Assembly: GCF_949628265.1 (NCBI RefSeq)
Contig: NC_088786.1
Coordinates: forward strand, 4,898,001-4,962,000
Length of the DNA stretch: 64,000 bases
Reading direction: 5' to 3'
From: Cloeon dipterum
Taxonomy: Eukaryota; Arthropoda; Insecta; Ephemeroptera; Baetidae
This document shows, in pieces, positions 17,344-27,703 of this stretch. Every line of letters begins with the position of its first letter. Positions within the stretch are counted from its first letter, which is position 1. The translations under genes and the position numbers were made by a program. Below the pieces are notes generated by a model. The model was not told the origin of the DNA. It was given only the letters and a program-made list of their open reading frames with translations, and made no database searches.

Positions 17344-17882
17344 GATCAAGCTAAAAAGATAATGCACATAACTTGTGGCATCGATTCAAACAATTTCAAG
17401 TTTGTATTACCTTCAAGTTTAAAGAGTAGGCATACACTCAAACCAAGAAACAGGAAATGCTCGTACTGAACAAGAATAAGCGCCAAACAAATTTTACAAA
17501 AAAAATGAGTGGTTAACAAATTTTAGTTGCCAACAAATGGAAAGTCCTGTGATAATATTTAGTGGCGGGGCTGAGACACTTGTTGCCTTTTACTTAAAGG
17601 CTGACTAATCGGCAACATTGTCTGATCTGGAGTAATGATTGGCCAACAGCACACGTATCGGCCAATGACAAGCTGGTTACGGTCAATAAAAGGGGCGGTG
17701 GCTGCTCCCAGCATATGATTCGTGTCCTTGAACCCTGAGGCTGGACCGGGACGGGAGGGTAGCGTTGCTGGATGATATCCACTAAACTTTCCACACTATT
17801 GAGAAGCAGATCAGCGAAAGCTGGTGCGACGTGGCTTGTCTCTATCCGCAACTTATCCAGCACACCAAAAAAGAAGTCTAAA
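17344..17882. promoter_or_regulatory. Divergent promoter region of MyD88 (-) and PCBD (+)
   Basis: The region contains an inverted CCAAT box (ATTGG at 17638-17642) and a direct CCAAT at 17662-17666, placed as expected upstream of the PCBD 5'UTR. The MyD88 5'UTR exon and intron occupy the left end. A 90-codon open frame on the - strand (17594-17863) overlaps the PCBD leader and has no recognised homology. Confidence 0.5.
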
Positions 17883-18297
17883 ATGGTATTTCATGTTAGA
17901 AACTTGTTTTTAAACTGAGAAAATCTCATTTCTGGCCCTGTTATAGACAAAGCTAACAGGTGATGAGAGGACAACTGCCCTTGCGCCTCTGAAGAGCTCT
18001 GGCTGGACAGAGGTCAAAGACAGAGATGCCATTTACAAAGAGTTCCTTTTCAAAGACTTCAATGAGGTTGACTTGACCACATTCTATACCTTAAACATTG
18101 TTGCGATTGTTTCATTTTCCCAGGCATTTGGTTTCATGAGCAGAGTTGCGTGCCTCGCAGAAAAAATGGACCACCATCCTGAGTGGTTCAATGTTTACAA
18201 CAAAGTGCAGGTTACTTTGGCGTCCCACGATGTAAGTGGCATCAGCGGCAGGGACGTCCGAATGGCCACCTTCATGGAGGAGATTCTCAAGAAGTAA
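17883..18297 (+). CDS. Pcd: Pterin-4a-carbinolamine dehydratase (PCBD/DCoH)
   Basis: This enzyme dehydrates 4a-hydroxytetrahydrobiopterin and so recycles BH4 for aromatic amino acid hydroxylases. Exons are 17883-17885, 17947-18066 and 18124-18297, giving 98 aa against about 104 in vertebrates. The first coding exon holds only the ATG, followed at once by a 61 bp intron; this gives an N-terminus [11 protein letters not shown] that aligns with the family. The core is highly conserved: [30 protein letters not shown], and the active-site block [14 protein letters not shown] further conserved His is in TLASHDVSG. The AATAAA signal at 18394-18399 lies about 97 bp after the stop. There is no visible mitochondrial leader. 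Confidence 0.94.
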
Positions 18298-18390
18298 CCA
18301 TGAAAATACTAATCATGGTTACAAATTAAGATTTGCACGTTGCTTTTTGTTATGAAAAACACGAAGGGTTAACGTCAAAATATATTTTTG

Positions 18391-18399
18391 TTTAATAAA
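18391..18399. terminator. Shared bidirectional polyadenylation signal TTTAATAAA
   Basis: On the + strand this contains AATAAA (18394-18399), serving PCBD. On the - strand its complement contains ATTAAA (18396-18391), the commonest variant signal, about 62 bp after the stop of the convergent unknown gene. The inter-stop gap is only 160 bp. Confidence 0.45.
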
Positions 18400-18457
18400 T
18401 GTAGTGGAAATTTTCGTTGAAAAATACGTCAGGCTTTTCTTACATCTATCACAAGAC

Positions 18458-20567
18458 TTAGATTAGTTCTTGGCAAATAATCTGCTCAATGATTGCAGCC
18501 ATTTTATCTTCACTGTTCCCGTCAGACACTTCGTTCAATACCTCCTGAGCTAGTTGATAAATATCACACCCCAAACTACAGGAGAAGACATGATTAATAT
18601 TTTTGTTTCACATACTATACAAGTGGAAATCACCTAGCAGTTTCCTCTAAAGGCATTGTCTGTCCATCTGTTTGAGTCTCTACCTCTGTTGTCCCACGTA
18701 AAGCTCGAGCAGATTGGATTTCAGTATGCGCGGCGTTATCAAGACTGTCATGTTTCATCATTAGGAGCTTGGCATTGGGGCCTTCTCTGGATTTTTCAGG
18801 TACTCTTAAATAATAAATTATTTGAACTCTTCAACATAAATAACACCGAGTATAAACACCTGATAGGGATTTGTAAATCCAGCTTTGCAGGTTGATCAGT
18901 TGGACTTTGTTTCTTGGATTTTAAAAGGGGCTGTTTCTTTCCAGGCACTCCTATTTGCTTCTTTACAAAACCAGGCCTTTTCTTTGCAACCTTCGGTATG
19001 ATTAAATTAAATATCATTTTCAATCACAGTTAATAAATAGACAAACTTGTTTAACTGCAGGCTTTGCGATTTTTAGGCTTGGCATTTGGGTATTTTCCCT
19101 CCGTAGTCTCTCAAGCTCGGCATCAACGTAAGCTTTGGAAAGTGCGCTGTACAAACTTTTCCTTGCTTGAATATACTCGTCGTCCAAGACATTCATCACT
19201 TCCAATGCTTCATCAAGGCCAGCCATTAGCTCCAGGATCTCTTGGAGCACATCCAACTTGAGGAGGAAGTCAACCCACAGAGCAGTTTGAATTTGAAAAG
19301 CCTGCAGGAAATCCAATAATTAATTTTTAAAGCCAAAAGGTCTTAATTACACACCTTCAAGGCTGAACGTGAGACGGCTAATGCTCGACTCAGGGTTCGG
19401 AGAGCTGCCTGCTTGGCAGCAGAGCTCTCATCTTGTCTCCGAATGAAGAGATTTGCACGCTCAGTCTAGTAGAGTCAATTAAATAAAATTAGCTATTTGA
19501 AAAGGGTTATTACAGTAGATTAAAGATCACCTCAAATTTCAAGGTGCACAAATAATTCCTCCTTAGTCTGGCAGTGAATTCAGACAGCCTGATCTTCCTC
19601 CTCTGTTCTGCGTCTTCGGACTCGTCTTCGTGCACCACTTGCTTGATTTCAAATTTCCTGAGAATCGTAATGAAGAGGTCTCTCAAATCTGTCTGGCACT
19701 TCTTGATGTTTGCAATGGTATGTCTGTGGGGCATAGGCTTCTGTACCACTTTAGCCTGGACTGATTTCTTCGATCTACGTGTTGGCTGCGGCTGTTCTGC
19801 TTCTTTAAAATTGGACGTGTCTTCAGAAGTGCTGCTGTTGTAACTACTGCTTTTAGAGGGGCTTTCGTTTTCACTCTCAGAACTGAAATCATTTTCAGAT
19901 GACTCTGTCTGATTTTCTTGTTCTTCTTTCACATCCACCACTTCTTTCAAGTGCGACGTTTGAAGTCTCTGAAGTCTGTCTCGCCATTTTTCATCTATCA
20001 GACTGTCCTGCCGCTTTTGTTGAACACTTTTCACCACTTGTTGTAACTCAACTGGAGAAATGTACTGGAACAAAAGTTTTTTATTAGTTTGGATCATGTA
20101 TATGGGGGACTCACACTTTCCGCTCACTCACACTTCTCGCTCTGATGGGAAGATTCAATGTTAATCCCTATCCTAGCGAGAAGTGTGAGTTGGGCGAAAA
20201 TGGTGAGTCTGCCATATTTAAATTTATAGACTATGACATACACCACCATATAATCCGAAAAATCGTTTAAAGCATTTCATAATTGCGTGTATAAATGTAT
20301 TGATACATATATGTTTGATTAAAAATCGTTCAATAATTGTGGCAATAAAATTTAATTGCTATGATTCTTATAATTTCAAATCTCGTCGTGCACTTTCAAA
20401 TTCTTGTTTCATCAATCCTTGACACGTCATGATTGTGTTAGGCATTCTTATGAATGGTAAAAACATTATAAGCATATTCTAATTATTGTAAGTGACCAAT
20501 TTGTGCAATTTTACAATGTATACATATATTATCATACCTTGAAGGTGAATAACTCTGCTTGGTCCAT
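18458..20567 (-). CDS. Unrecognised charged, probably coiled-coil protein (449 aa)
   Basis: I do not recognise the family. Exons in gene order are 20567-20538, 20064-19531, 19465-19355, 19301-19047, 18990-18860, 18804-18634 and 18575-18458, all GT-AG, and the joined frame is exactly 1350 nt. The start MDQAELFTFK runs into YISPVELQQVVKSVQQKRQ. Next come a Glu/Ser-rich acidic stretch (about residues 65-120), a basic segment, and then helical, heptad-like sequence with KIRLSEFTARLRRNYLCTL and LDVLQEILELMAGLDEALEV. After this is a Lys-rich linker (KVAKKRPGFVKKQIG) and a short helical C-terminus, LAQEVLNEVSDGNSEDKMAA. There is no signal peptide or membrane segment. The layout resembles centrosomal, kinetochore or scaffold proteins, but that is only an impression. 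The first intron (473 bp) holds a short inverted-repeat element. Confidence 0.75.
20110..20212. mobile_element. Short inverted-repeat element (about 103 bp) in intron 1 of the unknown gene
   Basis: The ends are imperfect inverted repeats of about 34 bp. The left end reads gactcacacttt..., continuing to CACTCACACTTCTCGCT; the right end contains AGCGAGAAGTGTGAG and closes with GGTGAGTC. The middle is about 35 bp and non-coding. No clear target duplication is visible. A related fragment (GGACTCACACTTT followed by AGGATAGGG) lies at 22863-22903 in a melted intron. Confidence 0.5.
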
Positions 20568-21518
20568 TATATTATGACTTGGAAATGCTTCGTCAAGATA
20601 ATCCTGCAGCCATCACTTCAGTTGCATACATTCTGGTCTTACAAACCTTTTGCGAGACGCAGGACAATCACATCCTACGCTTAAACCATTGTTGAATACA
20701 TAAATAATTCTTTATTGCCATACATAGCAACGCAAAAACGTTTGAAAATTTGCTGAATTGCCCGAATTGCCGGGCTTGTGAAGGAGTCAGAGATAGGCGT
20801 ACCCTTGTTGTTAATCAAACACCAACCGAAAAATTTCTACCGACCAATAACAAATTAGGAATCTCAGGTATTCCAATATGGGCGCGAAAATACCTTTGAG
20901 CTTTCTTTTTACCCCGCACATTTTGGCATTCACTGAACTTTTATCAACTTTTGGTTTGACATAAAACGTGACTAAACGGATATTAAAGAAAAAAAACTTC
21001 TTCACTCACCCATCTCACACATAATATCATATTTTGTGTCCTTATTGTTCGCTTTTGAAGGGGCTTACGCTTACATGATGTGTATAATTAATTAATCATT
21101 TTGGCAGCAGTGTGGAAGTGGTTATCAAGTCGTTATGGGGCAAGTTGCCCTGCCGGCACAAATTAAATCGAAATATGAACTATGAACGATCATTAATTTA
21201 ATACATACAAAATTATAAGACACTTGTGTATGGTTTCGATAATTTATCAGCATATTTATTTTGGAAACAACCAAGCCACATGTATTGAGAGCATATAACC
21301 AGTTCTTCACCATTCACATGATCCATTTAAAAATTTAAGCAATAACCAAAGGATAATCGTCATTCATTTATAGAATTTCGTTCAGTAAAATACTAACAGA
21401 GCAAAGAAATTACAGCAATAAATATTCAGTTTAAAGTACATTGGCACAATATGTAAAATGGATAGAAATTTTAAGTATTAAATATGTATCTAGACTTGAT
21501 TACAGTTGCTGATTTCAG
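20568..21518. other. Intergenic: 5' flank of the unknown gene and 3' UTR of melted
   Basis: No coding gene is supported. A - strand polyadenylation signal for melted (TTTATT on +) is at 21255-21260, about 260 bp past its stop. The remainder is AT-rich with only chance open frames. Confidence 0.5.
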
Positions 21519-24500
21519 TCAAACGGCGGTTCGGAAGCCGATGCCTCTGGCCGGAAGAGAGTAGCTTTTAGTTGGCACTTCCCTCGAGTGAGAATGGGCT
21601 ACAGCAATCGACAAGCATTGTACCCACTCCTCAGCATTTTTGCCATCCTTCGGTTTCAATATGAGAGAGCGGTCTCCAGTGAAAATCTCAAAAGCCTTGG
21701 GGATGTTCCTTGCTCCCCTGCTCACTTTCACGCTGCGGATTTGGTTGACCTCGATCGGGATCGCATCCTTGTCGTCCTGCAATCAGGAATTTTGGTCATA
21801 AAATATGGCCTTTTAGCACGCAGAATCAAACTCACAATTCCTCTGTAGCTGAGATGAGCGCCCGAGAGGGTAAAGTAGCGGGTCCGCCATCGTTTGAATA
21901 TTTTCCAGCGGCCCTTCTTTTCCTTCAGCTGGCCCTCGATCACCGGCTGGGTGGTCTGCAAGAAGCCAGACGCCCTCTCCGGGTGGTTGCACAAAAAGCA
22001 GCCCCAAATCTGTCGCGTGACGTTGTACTCGAACACATCAAAGTAGCCGCTGTTGCGGAGCTCATGCAGTAGCATGTCTTGATCCTGAAGTTAGTTTTAA
22101 AATCAAGTGTAAAAAGCAATTAACATTCCAAATAGGAAAAACTCACTTTTGAGCAGGGGAACGCTGAGGTGACCAGCGTGAGGAATGATTTAGTTTCACA
22201 CTTGAGAATATCCCAGCAGTTCTTGAGACTGGTCAACGAGTTCTCCCTTGAACTGAGCGCAGACTGAGACTTGGCCTGAAGGGCCAAAAACATGAGGTGG
22301 ATCCAAATGCGCGCGTTCCTCGTCCGCATGGTGAAGAAGCCTCTGCTGTACAGACAATGCTCTCCCTGACCTTGACAGGCAAAGTGCAGCTTTGCGAATT
22401 TCTTTGCCTTCCTCTCTGCTCATATTATGTTCAAATTAATAAAATGTGGTTACAATTTAAGCTAGACTCTTTACCTTCAATGGTGCACTTGGCAGGCGGT
22501 GGAATTTTCACGCAGACCTTATCCATGTACGATTTGATTTTGTCCAAATGCTTCTCGCAAAAATGCTGAATAGTGTCTCTAAAAGGATAGGGCTCAAACA
22601 CACTGATTCTCTGTAGGAAAAAAGACATTACGTTAATTAATTGAACTACAATACCTGCTCCCTCTCTAAGTTTAAGATCCTGAAGAGAAAAATGTGTAAA
22701 CTATGCTGGTATAGAGTTTTTATTAATGTGGAGAGTTTCCATAAATGCAACTTAGTGATGGCATAAAAAAGATGAAATGCAAACTAATCAATTTTATTTA
22801 AATTAAATTTCTTGCACCACTACAACACGTATTCTAAACCTGTTTTCCACAGTTAATTAATGGAGGACTCACACTTTATAATCTCATCAGGATAGGGTGC
22901 TCAATGTATATTTTAAGGAGAGAAAAAAAAAGGAATTTATTGTGAGTGTTCGGATACCACAAAGTGAAATAACACCAGCCAATGTTTCCCCTCAGGATTA
23001 GCTAAGCTTGTAAACCAACCTGAGCCGTCGCGATACCGGACATGCCCTGTCCGATGACCGTGACACTCGTGTTGGTCCTCCTGGTGGGCGCGGGCGCAGG
23101 CGCAGGCGCGGCCGTCTGCAGAGAGGTGATGGCCGTTTGGGACAGTGACGGAGGGAGGGAAATCTTGGTGTCTGGAAGCAGCGAGCTGACACCTGGGTGG
23201 AGGCCGGCCGTCGAGATCACCGAGGCGCATGATTGGTGCAACAGGCTGGTGGTGCCGGAATGGCTCTTGGTCAGGGCCACTGCAGGCTGAGACAGCTGGA
23301 AGGGCGAGTGCAGCCGTGTCCCTGACTGGGTCAGCTGAACGGCGCCAGACGACGTGATTACCGGGTACAGACAGACTATGACAATCAATTAGTCTCATAC
23401 AAATTTATGTATCAAGTTTTGCCTTACCAGTCTCTCGTCCATTTTGGATAAATGCTGGGGAGGTGGGCTGGATGTTGTAGCTGGCGGAGTATGGCGTGGA
23501 AATGGAAATGTACGGGTCCTCTCGGAGAGCAGTAATGCTTCCACTGAAACAAAAGTCGGATTTATTGTTGAAATTACTATTTAAGAATCTGAGTGGCTCT
23601 TCTGTGTGGAATATTGAATTTGGATCGTCAGCTAATAATGAAAAATTATAAGAGGAAAAATAAAATGACACGTTCTCGTACTGTACAGCAGCTGTTTCGG
23701 CCCTGCAGGCATCGGATCAGCAATATTTTATTTCCAAAGTAAAATTCGTAACCGCGACAAAATCACAGGGCGAGTAACTAGATGTACCCTTTTTTTGCCT
23801 TTTTAGTGTTTGCAAAAGACCTTAGCGGACTCAGCCAGCCACGCGCCAGTCGTCTTACTATGGATCACACAGCCACCAGCCGCCGTGAATTTTGCCGTGG
23901 GTCGAAAAAAAAACGAATATTACCGGTGTAAAAAATTGACCCCCTTCCGGCCGTAAAGCACTATCAAATTTCGCTTTTTAAATCTATTCAGCCATATTGA
24001 GTACATATATTATAGTTGTACGCCATTGGCATTTAATAAATCAATCTATCAAATCTATTCAGCCGCCGACCCGAAATTCGGCTACAGCTGGTTAATTTTA
24101 CTTTCAGATAAGGCGACATAAGTTTAAGCTAATATATTTAGTTCTTACCTTATGCTCTTCGTGGGGCTGACAGTTCCCGAGGTGGTGGTCACAGTTACCC
24201 CACCGCTTGAAATTCTCGAGTTGCTGATGAACCTGGGCATTGGCAATGGCGGATGCGGATGGATGGCCGTGACACTCTTGTTGACCAGCGGTGGCGGCAC
24301 CACATGCTGAATCTGTGGCACCGGCGTCAGGTTGATGTGCTGACTTGAGCTGAGTCTGGTCACACTGCGGTGAAGGCCCATTCGGCTGCCGTGACCGCCG
24401 TTCAGTTTGGTCATGCTGCGGTTCGTGTGCAGGGCTGATGTGAGCCGACCAGTGCTGCGACTGTCGCCGAGGCGCGGACGCCCTGTGAAAACTGCCCGAT

Positions 24501-26404
24501 TGGGAATGAAAGCTGTGGTGGTGGTGGTGGTGGTGTTTGGCACTGGTTCCTTTTCTGCAGGTGCATGCTTGCCGTTCTCCACTTTGATGATGGTCACACC
24601 GCTGGAGTTCGTCACAGACCTGATATTGATCACATTTACATTTTGATAATGGTTCTCAACTAAAAGATTGAATATTGGAGTGTTAAATGTTGCAGAAGTA
24701 TTTTACTGAAGTCTAGTAGCTGACTAAAAATTGAAATTGCTTCACAAAAATTAAAATTAGAAGAGCTTTGGGGACTAACCCTGTGTTGGAAATGGTGTTT
24801 GTTGTTGGAGTGTTCGACTGACTTGACGCCACTTTTGACTGGTTTTCACTGTTCTGCTGGTCGGACCTGTGTTTTACTTGGGCCAGCATCTTTTCGTTGA
24901 TAAGAACAGGATAGCTAGTGCAGAGAAGGGTCGCCTCCCTGAGCAACGTACCCTGGCTACCCCTATCAGCATGGCGGAGGCTCTTCAACACAAAATCTAA
25001 GGCATCTTGGGCACGGTCCTGGAAAAATAATTAGCATTTTGTAGCGCTTAATAAATTGTCCAACATGACGTAGCCGGATCTCTAATTTTCAGAGGTTGGA
25101 TGAAAAATGAGTCAAATTCACCTTTAACGACCAATAATTTTTTGTCAATGAATTGAGTTTCTAATTTAAAAAAACGCACCTTGCTGAGTTTTCCCACAGA
25201 CGATATGACTTGGGCTGCCAGTCCAAGTGTGTTCGGGTGAGACTGGGCAGCGTCCTTGATCCGTTGCAGGTGGTCTACCAGCAACTGCGGTCTGGTGGCC
25301 GCCATGGCTAAGAAGACCTGCATTGTTGCCGATGCTGTGGACGCTGGACCCAGGTATTCGCACAGTTGAGAAAGACAAGGTTCCAACAACTGAAATTAAT
25401 GAATCGAGTACTTAATGCCTGGCAAGATTTTTGCATTTTATTTATTTACAGACGGTTTATCTTTTGCGATGAGACCAAAGAGACTTAGCAGAGCCAGTTT
25501 GTCAGGGTTTTCACAGCGGGGTAAAAGGGCTGCCAGGGCCATTACATGCTCGTTTATGGGCTCTTTGTTCACCTCGTAGATTTGCGGCAAAACTCTGGCA
25601 AGTGGGTAGTTGCCTGGACAGTTGAGGTTGAGAGATAGATACATTAATGAGGATGAGAACTGACCTGAAATTATGGAGTCGATGATTGGCTGAATGTGGA
25701 GGGCAAGTAGGTCAGCATTCTCGATGGCTGCCAAGGACAAGTAGGAAGACATGTTGCGCGAAAGCTCTTGGTTTCCCTTGTGGAGAAATTTTACAGCTAC
25801 TGGCAAGGCACGTTTCATCACTTCTTTCTTGCTGTAATTCTGCAAACGCGTTCAAATATTGAGTTACTAAGAAATAATCCATTTTTGTAGGCAACTTTAT
25901 ATTTACCAAGAAGAGGCAAGCAATGATGTCTGAAGATATTTTGGCATGGGGTGGATCTTCATCCTTGATGGACGGCTTCAAGTTTTGGCTCAGGCACGAT
26001 TCAAGCAGTTTCACTAGAGCCTCAGCATGCTGCTCAATAGATCCGGTATCTCTGTTTTCAATTTTAAAATTAATTTTGATCCTCTTGTGAATAAAAGCGA
26101 AACTTACCTGATTGCGGAAGTGACCCTTGTAATGCAAATTTCAACAACACTCTGGTCGTTATTGTTGTTCAGGTAGTCAGGCATGGTGCTGATGCGGTTG
26201 ATGGTCTGAATGACTTCGGTCAGGTCATTTACGATCGCGTGGTCCAATACAGAGAACAGATCTCCCGCCTGTGAACGAAAAAATTAATTTACACTTCGTG
26301 TTTTTAATTGGCCACACTCTGATTGCGGCGGCTGGCAGAGCAGGAATGCAACAAACCTTGGAGAGGTCCTTCTTTCCCAGCACCTGAGTGAACAACTCGT
26401 GCAT
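21519..26404 (-). CDS. melt: Melted (VEPH1), PH-domain regulator of insulin/TOR and Hippo signalling
   Basis: Melted is a membrane-associated scaffold with an N-terminal ARM-like helical region and a C-terminal PH domain. In flies it modulates FOXO and TOR signalling and photoreceptor subtype choice. Exons in gene order are 26404-26357, 26268-26108, 26051-25907, 25839-25665, 25613-25450, 25389-25180, 25018-24780, 24619-24149, 23543-23428, 23375-23020, 22610-22475, 22415-22147, 22084-21836 and 21776-21519, giving 998 aa. The N-terminus reads [20 protein letters not shown]. The PH domain is near the end: [32 protein letters not shown], and [19 protein letters not shown]. The middle (about residues 430-690) is low-complexity Thr/Ser/Pro. 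A 5'UTR exon is likely at about 26455-26492. One intron is only 51 bp (25614-25664). Intron 10 holds a candidate poison exon. Confidence 0.94.
22655..22679 (-). other. Candidate 25 bp cassette (poison) exon in melted
   Basis: In the intron between melted exons 10 and 11, a strong acceptor (TTTCTCTTCAG) is followed by 25 bp and a GTATTG donor. The flanking exons join in frame without it (both phase 0). Including it shifts the frame and meets TGA within about six codons of the next exon. It may be a cryptic site only. Confidence 0.35.
23813..24100. mobile_element. Degraded relative of the 61666-61960 MITE, in a melted intron
   Basis: This intronic stretch repeats phrases of the element at 61666: CAGCCGCCGTGAATTTTG against CAGCCGTTGTGAATCTGG, and TTGACCCCCTTCCGGCCGTA against TTGACCCTTCGGGCCGTTAT. 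It starts with GACCTTAGCGGACTCAGCC, similar to the complement of that element's right end. The boundaries are approximate and no target duplication is clear. Confidence 0.4.
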
Positions 26405-27703
26405 TTTGCTCTATATCTCTCTACCCCACAGTACAAATCTCGCCGCTACTACCTGTAGAGCAGTCCATGTTACTGGCTCAACTGGTTTACTCTGAAAACA
26501 AAACGACACAATTTGTGGTTGACACACTTGCAGAAGCAAATCGTTTTTATTCAAAAGATATTAAACTTACACCAAATATTATTTCCAGAGGCGGAAGTTG
26601 ATGATAAAGTTGAGACATGGCCCAGTGATTCTCGCTATTGAGACTATACATATTTAAGGTATGCATACGTACTTAAAAGACAACAAGAGCAAAAAATGTT
26701 CCTGATGAGGAGACGCTCTCCTTTTTAGACACACTGGACGCACTACACTCTTCACTCAACAATGGGTTAGTTCAAGCCAATAGGCGAGTAGCACGCTTGA
26801 CCGTGCGCGGATTACAAAGCAAAGTATTAAGAGGTGCCCACCTGTTGCTCCCTCCGGAAGTGCGGATTATTCCAGGGTTGACCAGGGGTTCCTTTTGTTA
26901 GCTGATTCCTTCTCGTAAAGAGTGCCACATCCACTGTTGCTCGTTCGTCTCACTAATAACCTCTCTCCATCTTTCTGGCTGCTGCTGTCAAATTTCTCCT
27001 TCCTCTCCCACCTCCTCTTGGTTCAGTTCCATTCACCCTTCAAGCAGAAAAACACCTGCGAGCCTCAAGAGTCCTACGTATGTTGGCACAATTGGCAACA
27101 TTGCATGCACGCTTGATCAAATTTAAAGAAATTTCGTAAAGAGTGACTGGACTCGACCAGTATCTGGCAAAAACTTACCGGTTTTTAGAAATATCATACA
27201 TAAGCGATTTATTTCGAATGATAACTGTAATATTCGGGATTGTATCTGGAATGACGAAAGCAATAATTTGAGGGCAATTCCAATATAAACAAAATAAATT
27301 TATGGTTGGGCTCGCGGACTACGTATGTACATAAATTATGTTGTGTTTTTCATGCCAAAAGTTGGGAAAAAATTAATTACCGATAGCCAAGAGAGGGTAA
27401 AACGAACACCGGTTTTGAAACCGTTGACACGCCCCCTGGTTATCATGCCCGAGCCAGGCCCCAGTTTGAATGAATCTTGACTCTCGGGAAGAAAATAATG
27501 CGTACATATTCAATTTATATGAAAATTATTCATTTTTACATTTGAATGTTTAGCACCTCATCGTCTCATTAATGCTTTTCTGGTTCGTTTTTTTTATTTT
27601 TCCTTGTTGTCATTTAAATTATTTTATCCGATTGTTATACAGAGAATGAATGATCAGCTCGTGTGCAGCATCTTCTCGGTACAAATGATCGCGCCAGATT
27701 AAA
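26405..27703. promoter_or_regulatory. Divergent 5' region of melted (-) and PGAP3 (+)
   Basis: The two start codons are 1.3 kb apart, head to head. The left third probably holds melted 5'UTR exons: a segment at about 26455-26492 is bordered by a TTTTCAG acceptor and a GTAGTA donor on the - strand. I see no open frame with family features and no TATA box that I would rely on. Confidence 0.45.

Noticed and set aside
17594-17863. 90-codon - strand frame opposite the PCBD leader
   Set aside because: The peptide looks fairly mixed, but it lies over CCAAT boxes and the 5'UTR of PCBD, has no recognised homology, and no partner exon could be found.
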